Assembly: GCA_021432605.1 (NCBI GenBank)
Contig: MU271157.1
Span: forward strand, 575,144-639,143
DNA from: Coniochaeta sp. PMI_546
Lineage: Eukaryota; Ascomycota; Sordariomycetes; Coniochaetales; Coniochaetaceae
Direction of reading: 5' to 3'
Length of the DNA: 64,000 nt
Positions 47,992 through 59,537 of the stretch are shown piece by piece. Numbering within the stretch: position 1 is the stretch's first letter; the number at the start of each line of letters is the position of its first letter. The notes under the pieces are model-generated. The model saw nothing but the letters and a program-made list of their open reading frames with translations, was not told the origin of the DNA and searched no databases. The position numbers were made by a program, and so were the translations under genes.

Positions 47992-49193
47992 TCCGGAAAG
48001 CAAGGAGGGTTGAACAATCAAGAGCTGCCCTGGTTCGGAGTGGAGACGTACAAGCACAGAGCGGATCAGTGATTCACCGCAATTAGGGTTTCGTTCACTG
48101 TGAGGATGACTGTGCGTGTGTTGGACCTCCAAATGTCCGTGACTGGTCCGTCGGTCCTTCAAGGTTCAATGCGTGATGTGCTTGCAGGACAAAACAACTG
48201 AGAACAAGGAACTGATTGTTTCAGTTGGTCGCGAGACTCCGAATACGTACTGTGTGCGCCGGACTCTTGTTTGCTCGTCAGAGGGCGTTCTGGCTGGAAT
48301 GGTGGGCCGCTGATAGGAACGGGCTTGGAGATCTCCGGGATGTCTGATGCGTGTCTGGTTTGATTTCCGACGCGATCAAGACAATGCGAGGCCAGACTGG
48401 ACATATAAATTTGAAGCTTGGGATATGGAGGAGGCTACGAAATACAGGCTAGCCGAGGGCATACCGAACATTTGACCGGCACTAAGAAAGATACCGTCAG
48501 TGAAATGCCCGCAGAAGACCTAGCTATACTCAGTTAGGAACTCGGAATAGCGGCGGTGGGGAGATATCTCGACATTGGGTGCTGCAGGATGCACCTCACG
48601 CCCTTCTCACACGAGGATGTCAACCTTGGGTCTGAAGGATCCAAATGTCGCCATCAAATAGAACTCTCATTGAGTGATACCATATCGAGGGTAAGATAAG
48701 CCTGAGGTAGTCAGTATTGTACTGTACATACGAAATGCAACGCCTTGGTAGCTGTAGTGTGGCGCATTGCGTTGGGCGTCAATAACCGGTACCTGAGGCA
48801 CCTTAGCTCAAGGTACCTATCCCGTTATCAAGTACCTATGGTATGAATAAGGGAAGCTATCCGTTTAAGCTGGGCTGCACCCTGTACCATCGGCACAGTG
48901 CCTCATAATACACAACTCTGCCTGCGATACACACAATGATATTCACTAGAAGCTTCCCGTCTAGCCCCAAGTCGTGCCCAAGTTGTTGTTATGCATCGGA
49001 ATCATGGATGTGAGCGGCGTGTGTTCTAGTACGTGTACACTGTAGCTCGCCGACGTGCACGGACCAAGCCGGACAACCTCCAGCGTGATTGGCAGTTACC
49101 TCCAGCTTTTGATCGAAGAACTACCTCTGCAAACATTACTGCACAGTGCCAGCTCAGCAGCGATGTGCTGCTTACCATGATCGTGCAGCTACC
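47992..49193. promoter_or_regulatory. Divergent promoter region, amine oxidase and splicing factor
   Basis: 1.2 kb between divergent starts. No gene is supported. Several GGTACC/AGGTACC-like short repeats lie at 48789-48836, of unknown meaning. Confidence 0.35.
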
Positions 49194-51635
49194 ATGTCGT
49201 CGACCAAGAAGATCGCCGAGTTTCCGAACGTCGAGGAGAAGCTCCAGAAGCCGGCCAAACAGTCCGCCTTCGAACGACAGAGAGCAGAGGCTGAAGCCAA
49301 GAGGAAACGCGAAGCTGCCGAGACTGCAGCTGTCTACGAGGACTTCGTGAAGAGTTTCGACCAAGGAGCAGAAGATGATAGGAACAATAACTCCAGCTCT
49401 GGCTTCGGCCAGCCGCGGTTTGGTGGGGAGGCGCCCGACAGAAGACCTGGCTTTGGCGGCACAAGTGGAGGTACTGGAAAGCGTCACTTCGGCACCTCTT
49501 CTACGTCGACAATGAAGAGCGGCCCCGGGAGCCTTGGTCCGCCTCCGCCGTCCCTCGGCAAGAAGCGTTACTACGACGGAACAGTGTCAGGCCACAGAGA
49601 TCGAGACGAGAGCCGGGGCAGGCTAGGCTTTGACGACCACGACCCGGGACGCAAGACAATATCCAAGGCATTCGACGCAAGCGATGACGAGGATGAGTCT
49701 GCTGCCGCAGGACGAGCGGCGGAGAAGGCTATATCGAAGCCGACCTTACGCCTGGCCAATCTGCCCCCTACAACATCACCAGCTGTCATCAAGGCCTTGA
49801 TACCCTCGACTCTGACAATTGATCACATCAAGATCGTCCCCCCTGCGGGTTCGAGTGGCACAGAGAGGAAATCTACAGCCGCCATTGTGACTTTGTCGAA
49901 GGAGACGCCGGCAAGTGACATCGACGCAGCCGTCAGTACATTACAGAACCGCTATCTTGGCTATGGCTTTTACCTTAACCTACACCGGCATCTCTCCTCC
50001 GCCGCCATATCTTCCACAAGCATGCCGACGGTTACTGCGACGACCGCAGTATCATACCCATTTGGAGCGAAGAAAGTCACAGAGACAGTTGGCAACCAGC
50101 CTCCGCAACCGATTGGGTACGGAAGAGGGTTCGCACCCCCTACCTCGTACAACTCACCCGGCGGTCCTATCGGTCGAGGGGGGATTCTGCACGTGCCGAT
50201 ACAACCTCCGAAGGACATCAAGAAGCTACGCATGATACACAAAGTGATCGAGTCCGTCCTGGAGCACGGGCCCGAGTTTGAGGCACTTCTCATGTCACGT
50301 CCCGACGTTCAACGAGAGGAGAAGTGGGCCTGGCTCTGGGACGCCAGGAGCGAGGGGGGCATCTGGTACCGCTGGCGCTTATGGGAGATCGTCACAGGCT
50401 CACAATCAGGCCGCGGGCAAGGCAAATACCTACCACTGTTTGAGGGAAGCCATGCGTGGAAGGTGCCGGATCAGCCGCTGGCGTACGAGTACACTACTGG
50501 AGTCGACGGCTTTGTGTCCGAGTCGGAATACAACTCCTCTGACGAGGAAGATTTTGACGATGAACAAAGGCCGCCCGAAGTCGCTGGAAGGACCAGCGAA
50601 GAGGATATGTTCCTCAACCCGATCGCGAAATCCAAACTTGCCCACCTCCTAGCTCGCCTGCCTACATCTTTGTCGAAGATCAGGAAGGGCGATATCGCTC
50701 GCGTGGCGGCCTTCGCAATCACTCATGCCAGCAAAGGCTCCGACGAGATAGTCGATATGATCGTCTCAAACATCGAGCAGCCATTCGCATACACCTCCGC
50801 AAATCCGGATTACAAGCAGGACGCGCAGAGCAAGAATGCGAGGGAGGGAGATTCGCGCGATCCGAGCCCGACAGCAGAGGATAAACCGGGAGGCAATGAC
50901 AGTCCCGATACCAGTGCGGCCCGCCTGATCGGTCTCTATGTCGTCAGCGACATCCTATCCTCCTCGTCAACGAGCGGAGTCCGACACGCCTGGCGATATA
51001 GGCAGCTCTTTGAAACCGCTCTCCGAGAGAGAAAAACTTTCGAGAGCTTGGGTACGATAGCAGAGAGATATAACTGGGGCCGACTGCGCGCCGAGAAATG
51101 GAAGCGCAGCGTCGGTCTCATACTCAGCCTGTGGGAGGGCTGGTGCGTCTTCCCGGCCGAGACGCAGGAGCATTTTGTCCAGAGCTTCGAGAACCCGCCA
51201 CAGCTCAAGAAGGCGGAGAAGGAGGCGGAAGAGATGCAGAAGAAGGCGAGTGGACGGTGGAAGAGCGTGGCTGACGCTCCGAAAGCGTTGCCGATTTCGC
51301 AGAAGCCGGCCAGTCGGAGCGCGTCGCCGGAAGGTGAGGATGCGGATAGACTGCTTGAGTTTGGCGATACGGACGGGGAGATTGCGTACTCCTTTATGGG
51401 TTACTCGGAGGATGAGGGAGACGGGTCGGATGGTGATATCGATGGTGAGCCGGTGGGAGATATCGAGCAGCCACAGCCAGTACCACCACCGCAAGACGGC
51501 CGTCCAGACGTTAGTGCGACTGCGTCAACGAAGGCAGTGTCGGGATTTCAGATGTCCTCGACAAAGTCGGGGCCGAGGAAACGAATGCGGGCAGTTGATA
51601 TGTTTGCAGACTCGGGGTCGGAAGACGGGGACTAG
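49194..51635 (+). CDS. SR140/U2SURP-type U2 snRNP-associated splicing factor
   Basis: A single-exon frame of 813 residues from MSSTKK at 49194. The order of parts is a charged N-terminus with FERQRAEAEAKRKRE (1-60), a Gly-rich linker, an RRM-like fold at 183-265 (PTLRLANLPP and RYLGYGFYLNL), a proline/glycine stretch, a SURP domain at 345-398 (MIHKVIESVLEHGPEFEALL), an acidic linker, and a CID-type helical domain at about 478-675 (KSKLAHLLARLP, RGLYV-like and WEGWCVFP). The tail is acidic and ends in a short basic segment. Human U2SURP/SR140 has the same RRM-SURP-CID order and works with the U2 snRNP at the branch site. The RRM has a divergent RNP1. An in-frame ATG at 49146 is possible but adds unrelated residues. 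Confidence 0.85.
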   Translation: MSSTKKIAEFPNVEEKLQKPAKQSAFERQRAEAEAKRKREAAETAAVYEDFVKSFDQGAEDDRNNNSSSGFGQPRFGGEAPDRRPGFGGTSGGTGKRHFGTSSTSTMKSGPGSLGPPPPSLGKKRYYDGTVSGHRDRDESRGRLGFDDHDPGRKTISKAFDASDDEDESAAAGRAAEKAISKPTLRLANLPPTTSPAVIKALIPSTLTIDHIKIVPPAGSSGTERKSTAAIVTLSKETPASDIDAAVSTLQNRYLGYGFYLNLHRHLSSAAISSTSMPTVTATTAVSYPFGAKKVTETVGNQPPQPIGYGRGFAPPTSYNSPGGPIGRGGILHVPIQPPKDIKKLRMIHKVIESVLEHGPEFEALLMSRPDVQREEKWAWLWDARSEGGIWYRWRLWEIVTGSQSGRGQGKYLPLFEGSHAWKVPDQPLAYEYTTGVDGFVSESEYNSSDEEDFDDEQRPPEVAGRTSEEDMFLNPIAKSKLAHLLARLPTSLSKIRKGDIARVAAFAITHASKGSDEIVDMIVSNIEQPFAYTSANPDYKQDAQSKNAREGDSRDPSPTAEDKPGGNDSPDTSAARLIGLYVVSDILSSSSTSGVRHAWRYRQLFETALRERKTFESLGTIAERYNWGRLRAEKWKRSVGLILSLWEGWCVFPAETQEHFVQSFENPPQLKKAEKEAEEMQKKASGRWKSVADAPKALPISQKPASRSASPEGEDADRLLEFGDTDGEIAYSFMGYSEDEGDGSDGDIDGEPVGDIEQPQPVPPPQDGRPDVSATASTKAVSGFQMSSTKSGPRKRMRAVDMFADSGSEDGD

Positions 51636-53451
51636 AGACGGGAAAAGAGTAGATGGCTAAGAGATGTCGTCGCAGCCGCGTCGTGTTACGAACAAATGAT
51701 ACCCTTTCTAATAGCTTCATGCTTGGTACTTTGTTGACACTGTCATCCCTATAGTGTGTTGGCAGCCAAATGGAGGTATCTAAATAAGGTATGCCGGTCC
51801 ATATCTCCACTTGTCACACTCTTTGTTCGTGCGTCCCGTCTCCAAGCCATATATCTCCTGGAAATATACCAGCCGTGATGCAGAGAGTCAATCAGCAACG
51901 CTCTCGAGTCTATTGACCAACCCGTAGCCATGGATCGCGGGGGCAAGCTGCATATATCATACGTGCCAGTGTGGAAAGACACCGCCTTGGAAAGTCTGGT
52001 GACGTCTGGTAAGGTACCATGAAGCCCAAGTTGGCAGTTGCTTGGGGTTTATTCGGTATTCTTCAAGTGCCTTTGCACCATCCTTGACTCCTTGAGGCTC
52101 CGGTTGGCCCCTTGTATCCACACCCCTGGGCGAAAAAACGAGTCTCAACCAATGAAAACTTGCTCATGCTCACTTGACCCCACATCAAGCCCGCGCCGCC
52201 AAAGCTGAACTACAGGTACGGACTCGGATATGGTGTGTAAAAGAAAAAAGCGACCCCTGGGCTGGGATCACGTTTGTCATTGAATGATAGCTTTCCCCAT
52301 GGCCCTTCTGCTGCTTCGTTCCTCGAGTTGAAAGATAGATTTTGCTGCGCATTTGCACGGTCGGGTACGGGCGTAAAGCAGGTTTGCACTGGTACTAGGC
52401 GTCATTATCGCACTGCACTAGCATCTCGGAGCGAAACACAGGAGAAACAAAAGTCAACCACGGACCCGGCCCGGCCAATGGTCCTACATTGACCCTCACC
52501 TCCACTAATAGCAACCACGGACAAGTCCTGTTCTTCAGTAGCACCGACGCCGCCGTTGCCGCCGCCGCAGGTCCGACGCTGATGCTCACCAAGACCTGAC
52601 TGTCTGACTGTCTGGCTTCTGGCTTCTGGCTTTCTCTCGCTTGTCCCTGCTGACCACCGGTCCCGGTACTCGGCACATCTCAAGCCGCTTCGTTCTGGAA
52701 GCCTCCTGAGAGCTTCCTGTGTTACTTCCTCCACGATTCCCAGGAAACCGAGTGTCGCATTCGCCGCTTCGACTCGACGCGGCCCTGGATCAAACTTCCA
52801 GAGCTGGGACGGAACCTTATCCCACCGCTGGCCCAGCTTAACTCGAGCGCCCCGGAACTGCTTACGTCCGGGACGGCGACTCTTACCGGACCTTTGATGC
52901 TGCATCTCGCCTACTGGAACGTGCGCGGCACACCTTGCTGAAGCGAGCTTACATACTGTCTTGTTGTAGTCTCGTCGCAAGCGCCCTACAGTGAGGCCAT
53001 CACTCACTCCGTGAATACAATCTGACACTCAGGCCATTTTTCTCGTCCTTGGAACCTCGGTATCCATACACCTCGCCCACGCATGGACAACAAGCCTCTC
53101 GGACCTCATACGACCTTACCACCTTCAGCCTCATTGGGCACGACGGTGAACAACTACCTTGCCGGAGTAGCAGCCGCCCCGTTCGCCTGCACCCGCACTA
53201 CCGGGCTCTCGTCTATCGCGACGTATCGTCCCATCTTTTGAGTCAACCGCGTCCGTCTCTTTCATTCTCTTGAATGGTTACGGACGCAACTCGCTTTACA
53301 GCTTGAAGCTTTCGTCGTCACGCACTCCCGGCTGTTATATACCGCAGATTGTTGGGCACGCTGGACCTTTTCGAACTTGCTCCCACACTCCATAGGATCA
53401 TTTGCGTCCCCACTGCCTGAGGCAGCCATCAACCAACTCACATCTACGACC
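51636..53451. other. Intergenic, 1.8 kb, upstream of the copper regulator
   Basis: 3' flank of the splicing factor and upstream region or long leader of the copper-fist gene. No frame here has a domain; those at 52405-53028 (-) and 53049-53273 (+) are not convincing. Confidence 0.4.
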
Positions 53452-55259
53452 ATGCCGTTAATAAACGGACAGAAGATGGCCTGGTAAGTAGTATTCCTTC
53501 ACGTTCTTCATGTCCTTCACGTTGTCGCGAGCTCTTGTTCTACTCGGGGTCATGTATCAATGCCCGCGAACTCTACTCATCAACGAAAAGATGCGCCGTG
53601 GTATGCGCCGCCCATGCTGACTACCTGCCACCCGTTTCTAGTGCGCCGTGCATCCGTGGCCATCGTTCCACCAAGTGCAATCATTCAACCGACCGTGTCA
53701 TGGTACCTGTCAGGAAACCCGGCCGGCCTCTCAGCTCTTGTGCCTGCCCCCCAGGTCAGTCTTGTGCATGCGGCGGCATCAAGGTGGCCATTCCACGGAA
53801 GCAGAAATGCAGATGTGGACTAGACACCGCGAACGCAGACCATGATGGCCATGATGGTGTGAAGTCGGAAATACCTACTCCAGCACTTACACCAAGTGAG
53901 CTTCCGGTCTCACCAACACGCAATGGCGTCTTCCGTGTCCAGAAGCCAGGTCCGAGCTCGAAGCAGAATGGTCGGAAACATTCATTTGACCCGGCGCAAC
54001 TCGAGCGCATAGATCCCAACTCTGTCAACATCATCACGCCCTACAATCACAATAGTATGGCACACAGTGTTGTCAATGGCACCCCTTCTCAGGGCACCAA
54101 TCCTATGCACGGTATGGCCTTCGTACCAAGCCTGCCCACTACCGGATACCACCAACCCGGCGTCATCAGTTATGGACCTCCCTTAGGATACGCTCTAGTA
54201 CCGATACATTCTCAACTCAATAGTCCCGCGCTATCTGTGGTCCAGAACCCAGATAGTAGCCTCTCCTCTCCTCCGAATGGTATCGCAGCGCCACCCACGA
54301 ACGGTACGATCAGGAGCTGCTGCGCTCCCGTTCCATCAATTCCACCGCCCCCACCACAACCTCAAGTCCAGGCACCGCAAGCAAGTATTCCGCCCAAGAA
54401 AAGTTGCTGTGGTGGAGGGTCAAATGAAGAGACACAAGCAGACCAACGAGCACTTCCGAATGGCAACACGGCCATTCAACTGCAGCCATCTTTCGTAGAC
54501 ATGAAGCACCAGCAGCAGCACCAGCAGCCGCCCTTTGCTGTTTCTTACCCCAACAACTCGACGGTCTTCACATATCCAGCGAACCTCGGCACGTGGTCGC
54601 AACCCCTGAACCCGGCGATGTGGGCGCAACTACAACAGGGACCTCAGCCACAACCCAACGGGGCAGCCTTCTCGAGCCCACTTCCTCTCACACCGAACGG
54701 AGGTACCGCTCCTGTCGGCACAAGCCACGAGTGCTCATGCGGACCGGGCTGCCAGTGCGTTGGGTGTCTCGCTCACCCATTCAACCCACAGACACAGCAA
54801 TATGTCAGCGCTGCCTGGGACTACGACATAGATGTTCCCTACGGCAACAACAGCTCTGACAAGAATGGCAGCAAACCGGCTGCCGCAACAAACGGCAAAT
54901 CTGCACATATCCTCCAAACGAATGGCCGCGGCGATGATGGTAATGGTACAAATGGCGACGGCACCCACGGCCATGCGACTACGACGCATGTGACCAACGG
55001 AGCACAGCAAGCGGCAGGCCCCGAGGCAGGCTCACCAACTCAAGCACAGACACCTAGTGACGCGTCTGGGTTCAATGAGGAGCTGTCGGCCAGCGACTTC
55101 ATGTTCGTCAATCTGCCACTCTACCAGAACGCTGTCGGTATGGATGGGGACTCGTGCGGTGGAAGCCTCGCCTTCTGTCCTTGCGGGGATGATTGTGAAT
55201 GCGTCGGGTGCGTCATTCACAATGCACGGCCGCTGGATGCGCGACGATTCGAGGAATAG
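53452..55259 (+). CDS. Copper-fist transcription regulator (Cuf1/GRISEA/Mac1 type)
   Basis: Two exons, 53452..53483 and 53642..55259, give 549 residues. The 158-nt intron (GTAAGT donor, GTTTCTAG acceptor) splits codon 11, the first zinc-ligand Cys. The N-terminal copper fist starts MPLINGQKMAC with zinc ligands C11, C14, C23 and H25 and an RKPGRP minor-groove arm. Further Cys lie in SSCACPPGQSCACGG and KCRCG. Two C-terminal copper-sensing clusters follow CXCX3CXCX2CX2H: C375/C377/C381/C383/C386/H389, and C523/C525/C529/C531/C534/H537. Two additional CC pairs (SCCAP, SCCGGG) lie near residues 230-270. The X3 spacing matches fission yeast Cuf1 rather than the X4 of Mac1, so an activator of copper uptake genes under low copper is the best guess. 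Confidence 0.92.
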
Positions 55260-56583
55260 GTGGATATTACGATACGATGTGTGTTTTTTTTGGCCATAAT
55301 TGAGCGATAAGCGGGAGCATATGGGTTCTTTGAAGGGAAAGATACCTGCTGAAGTAAGCGCGAGCGGATACCGATGAGAACAGCGAATACGTTCCTGCAT
55401 CCGCTGAAACAGTCAGCGAGCTTTTTGGCATTTGTCATTAATAGCGGTTAGGATTGATCGGCCCTGTTACAGTATTTTGCTGTAGGAACCAACAGCAAAT
55501 GCCATACTTCGGCTATATTGTCCACTCATCGGCCGCCCACCTAGACTATTCGGTGTCAATGGCAAGGCAGATCAGGAGGTGTGGTAACTGTGATGATGTT
55601 TAGTCTATCTCGTTCAATCACACAAAGTCGCCTTAGGACAGTCTCCAGTCTCGATCCAGGATCCTCGGACTTCGTGCTGTGTTTGGTAGACAGGGTGGCC
55701 TCTGGAAACAGGGAGCAAAAGCTTGCCGGCGGATCACTTTCGTTCTGTTTGACAGCAGCCTTGCGGCAGAGACAGACATTCACGGCTCCGAATGATAGGC
55801 TGGCCAATCGGGTGTTTCGTTTCTTCACCTTTGATTTGAGTTTTTGGTCGCACTGGGACTCGTTTCCCTCCGTTCCTTGGTGTTTCCTGTGTCAGCACTG
55901 TACATCCCGCCGTTTACTGCCGGGGAGGGGATGGTGTCTAGCGTCAACTTAATCATCGACATGTCATGGGGTAGCGTTCGCTTTCTCATCATTCTTCTAC
56001 TAAGCACAGTTCACTCGAGCAGCAAAGCATCGTGATCTATCCACACGCGCTCTTCTCATACAGTCAGACGTCGCGGACAATTCGCTCCATTGAGAGTCGA
56101 GACAGGCAAGGGGTCATTGCTCTTGTCTCTGTGATTGGCGCGCGGGGATCGGCGCTAAAACAGCTCTCTAACCTCAACTTTGTCATGCACGTCACAACCT
56201 CAAACATGATTGCTGCTCAACTTCTCAAGATGTCAAATTCCGAGATCGTACCTTTGTATCTTATCTCGACGGGGCATCAGACTCCTGATTCGGGTTTGAA
56301 CTGTCATGCTTATTGAAGAAGAGCTTCCTTCGGACCGTTTCACCCCACCATACATTTCCTTCTTAGCTCTTGACAGCCGGCCTTTCTAAGGGTGGGATAT
56401 CAGCTTGGCTTGTTACCTCAAATCATCCGGCGCCGAGTAACAACTTTGGACAAACATATGTATCGCACGCTTGGCTCCTGGTATCGGGTCTCTGCGACTG
56501 CCCATCCCACAGTTGGCAGCTTTGGACGCTCTGGAGCGGCCGACGGAGGTAGGCGAAGCTGAGGGAATCACATCTGCCAGATC
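55260..56583. other. Intergenic, 1.3 kb
   Basis: 3' flank of the copper regulator and upstream region of the RS-rich gene. No supported frame. An upstream exon of the RS-rich gene could lie here but I could not find one. Confidence 0.4.
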
Positions 56584-58296
56584 ATGGAATGGGTATCGGG
56601 CGGTGAAAGCCCAAGGTCAAGTCTGCCTATACAAACCAAAGATGCGTCCCACGGCGCGCTCGCCGCGAGATCTCGGTCGCCTTCGCGTGACCGTCAGCCT
56701 GTTGGGACAGAGTCTTCGCGACGGTACAGGCAACGGTCACGCTCTCCGCCACGACGGGATGGTAGGGCACGGTATGAAGTGACGCATCACGACACTGACG
56801 ATAGCCGGAGTCACAGAACTGGACGCTCTCAGACTGGTCATGATCATCATCGCCGGAGGCATCGTGATCAGGAAAGCGACAGGGGCAGAGGAAGGGAATC
56901 GAGAAGAGAAAGAGACCGTGTAAGGTCGTCAAATGCTAGCCGCCAAGATGAAGATAGAAGGGATCGATCGCCCGCATCGAGAGCTCACGACTACTGGGAT
57001 GACAGGGACATGATCAGTCGGTCAGGATCTCGGTATGGCGGTAGCCACCACTGCATCGATTCAGCGCTGAAGCAACATCCCGGCGATGCTGGTACCATGT
57101 CCCCAGCACCTACGCCTCCAAACGCTCACACAGTTCGCTTTCCTCCTCCAGAAACAGAACGTCACTACTCCAGTCACCGCTGCCACCATCACTCTCACGA
57201 CCAGAGCCCCACCGGTTCCGAAGCACCACATTCCAATAGCGGCCACCACCGTCCCCGGAGGCGCTCTTCACCTCCTCGCTGGAAGTCGTCGGCTCCCAAA
57301 CCGGTCGTGCTCCCGTACGGCGCACGTGCACTCTCGCGCTGGGACTTTGCCGCTTTTGAGCCGCTGTTCGCTCACTATCTTGAAAAGCACAAGCAAGTCC
57401 GCATGGCGGACATGGATGAGGAATCAGTGCGCGAGAGATGGAAAGGCTTCATTGCGAAGTGGAATGGCGGAGAGCTGGAGAAGAGCTGGTATGAACCCGA
57501 GATGTTCCTACGTGTCGTGCGCCTGCGGGCGCTGGAGGAGGCTAGGGTTCGTGCCGCAGCATTCGTCTCTGTTCCTGCTTCGAATCGAAGAGATGGCGAG
57601 CCGAGTGTTGTGACGCCTCCTTTAACAGGTGCGAGCTTTGCGAGCGAGATGATGGAGAGCGTTGTCAGCGATATGACCGGATATACCGGTCTGAGCACTG
57701 TCATGAATGACGAAGATCCGGAAGATGAAGATGAATATGCGCCACCCATGCCACCCCCTCCACCTCAGCAACCCACCGGAGAGTCCTCAGACAACATATC
57801 TCGAGCGCCAACAACCACAAACAACCCAAGACCAGGACCAACAATCCCCTCCCTCCATGACCTCGAGCTCCGCCGCACCCTCGAAGCCGAAGCCCAAGAA
57901 GCCCAGCTATCCTCCCTCCGCCTGCTCCGGCACGCCGAGCGCGCCGAGCAAAAAGCCCGTCTGGACAACCTCGTCCCTCGCGCTGAGGCGGGAACCCGCG
58001 AGCGGCAGCTCGAAAAACGGCGGTTGACGACCGAAGCCATGCGCGATTTCGCGTCTACCCGCGAGCCCGGTGGCGAGATGGAGATCGCGGACCCGGAGCT
58101 GCTGGGGGGCGGGGCGGACGATTATCGCCGGATGCTGGCTAATTTGCAGCAGAGGCGGACGGAGAGGGAGGTGAGGCGGGAAGAGGTGGTGCGCGCGAGG
58201 AATGCGGAGAGGGATGAGAGGGTTCGGGAGGCGAGGGTACGGGAGGAGGAGAGGCTGGAAGTGTTGCGGGAGATGGCTAGGCAGAGATTTGGATGA
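56584..58296 (+). CDS. RS-rich, proline- and charge-rich protein of unknown function
   Basis: A single-exon frame of 570 residues. Residues 25-135 are Arg/Ser/Asp/His-rich with RS dipeptides (RSRSPSRD, RSRSPPRRDGRARY), as in splicing-linked proteins. Around residues 240-320 is a folded, conserved-looking block: LSRWDFAAFEPLFAHYLEKH, MDEESVRERWKGFIAKWNGGE and LEKSWYEPEMF. Residues 370-410 are acidic, then proline-rich (PPPPPQQP). From about 420 a long Arg/Glu/Ala-rich coiled-coil runs to the C-terminus (many EREVRREE-type repeats). A nuclear RNA-processing role is suggested by the RS region only. The first Met is uncertain because no family reference fixes the start. Confidence 0.65.
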   Translation: MEWVSGGESPRSSLPIQTKDASHGALAARSRSPSRDRQPVGTESSRRYRQRSRSPPRRDGRARYEVTHHDTDDSRSHRTGRSQTGHDHHRRRHRDQESDRGRGRESRRERDRVRSSNASRQDEDRRDRSPASRAHDYWDDRDMISRSGSRYGGSHHCIDSALKQHPGDAGTMSPAPTPPNAHTVRFPPPETERHYSSHRCHHHSHDQSPTGSEAPHSNSGHHRPRRRSSPPRWKSSAPKPVVLPYGARALSRWDFAAFEPLFAHYLEKHKQVRMADMDEESVRERWKGFIAKWNGGELEKSWYEPEMFLRVVRLRALEEARVRAAAFVSVPASNRRDGEPSVVTPPLTGASFASEMMESVVSDMTGYTGLSTVMNDEDPEDEDEYAPPMPPPPPQQPTGESSDNISRAPTTTNNPRPGPTIPSLHDLELRRTLEAEAQEAQLSSLRLLRHAERAEQKARLDNLVPRAEAGTRERQLEKRRLTTEAMRDFASTREPGGEMEIADPELLGGGADDYRRMLANLQQRRTEREVRREEVVRARNAERDERVREARVREEERLEVLREMARQRFG

Positions 58297-58934
58297 TGGG
58301 ATGGTCGGATGATATGATGGGTATGGCATGCTAGTTGTATTTCTTGTTGAGGGATTGGTCGACCGGAGTCCGGTGTTCAGGGGTTTAGATGGTGGGTATA
58401 TTTATCTACAGCGTTCTTCTTAGCTTGATAAACTTATGACTGTTGTTGACACCTGGCTTCAGAGTGAAGAGGCGAGAAATCTGACCGACGAGGATTCTAG
58501 AGGCGTGAATACAGGCTTCCATGGCCACCATCATACAGGAATAAGTTAGTGCAGCTTCTCTGAGTTCACCTCCCATTTTGTCACGAATCACACCAAATCA
58601 GTCAAGTTCATATACCCAAGATTGCAGGAGAGAATTCCTCTGGGTTTTGTCCTACGAACAGGACGCTTGGCTATTAGGTTGCCATGCCGTGAGTGAGGAT
58701 TGCAGCAGAGATACTCATGAAAGAAATGAAACGCACGATACCCTCACAGATTGTGACATGGTCATATAACTGTTAGACCTAGTGCCTGGATTCTGGTTAA
58801 TAAAGTTCTCTACGTGAAATCTACATGAAATCTACATGAATAGCATGTCAAGTTTCTTGTTCAGCGGGATTCTGAATCGCACAATGGCTCTTTTACAGAG
58901 TGACCATGTATTTGCAAGGTCATCAGCGGGTTGC
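58297..58934. other. Intergenic, approach to the transposon island
   Basis: 3' flank of the RS-rich gene. A minus frame at 58591..58406 reads like protein (EACIHASRILVGQIS) and may be another gene remnant, but it cannot be joined to anything. A small 11-nt tandem duplication is at about 58815-58837. Confidence 0.35.
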
Positions 58935-59132
58935 TCATGGCGCTCGTTCACCGAGCTCAGGATGCTTCAGTGTACCGGACACCCCTTCGAGTGCTTCGTC
59001 ATCGTCATCAAGCTCGACTTTTGCAAGAGCTTCCTCAATCATCTCTGTTGTCAGAATGTCCACAGACATGATCCGGTCCACATGGCCATGGTCGGAGACA
59101 TTTCGTATTTTCAACTGGCAGGGAAAAAAGGC
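58935..59132 (-). pseudogene. Possible last exon of a truncated gene
   Basis: A minus frame ending at 58935 encodes a natural-looking acidic tail: VDILTTEMIEEALAKVEL, then DDDDEALEGVSG and HPELGERAP before the stop. It is preceded at about 59125 by a pyrimidine tract ending CCAG, i.e. an acceptor site. No upstream exon can be found, because the sequence to the right becomes telomere-like and then transposon. I do not recognise the protein. It could be a gene cut off by rearrangement, or a chance frame. Confidence 0.3.
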
Positions 59133-59237
59133 GAAGAAAGTCTCTGTGTTGCTTATTGACGAGTGAAACATAACCGTAGTTACATATAAGCTGACAATAG
59201 CAGAGGGTATGGACCTGACAATGCATATGGATCAAAA

Positions 59238-59276
59238 CCCTAACCCTAATTCATGTTCATGCCCTGACCCTAACCG
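59238..59276. repeat. Short telomere-like motif block
   Basis: CCCTAACCCTAA at 59238-59249 is followed by degenerate copies CCCTGACCCTAACC at 59262-59275. TTAGGG is the usual telomere unit of filamentous ascomycetes. The block sits exactly where gene-rich sequence gives way to AT-rich sequence, and is too short to be an active telomere. Confidence 0.6.
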
Positions 59277-59537
59277 AGAACCATGACCCCGGCCCTCCCG
59301 ACCTGGTTACAGATAAACTGATAACGCCCACTCGTACTGACCTGACAGCGGGCGCAGTGAGGCGCAGTACCACAAAGGCTGCCCTGATAATAACGTTTTA
59401 ATTGGTCACTTTAACTACGCCTTATATAATCGCTTTCAATCTTGTTACTAAAACCATTATTATCTACTATACCCTTTGTAAATAAATCAGAAAAGTCTTA
59501 GAAACGTTTTTGAAAGGTCTTTATCATACGGCCAACT
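59277..59537. other. AT-rich flank of element A
   Basis: From about 59400 the sequence becomes AT-rich with many TA steps, like RIP-mutated DNA, before the LTR begins. No element could be named. Confidence 0.4.
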
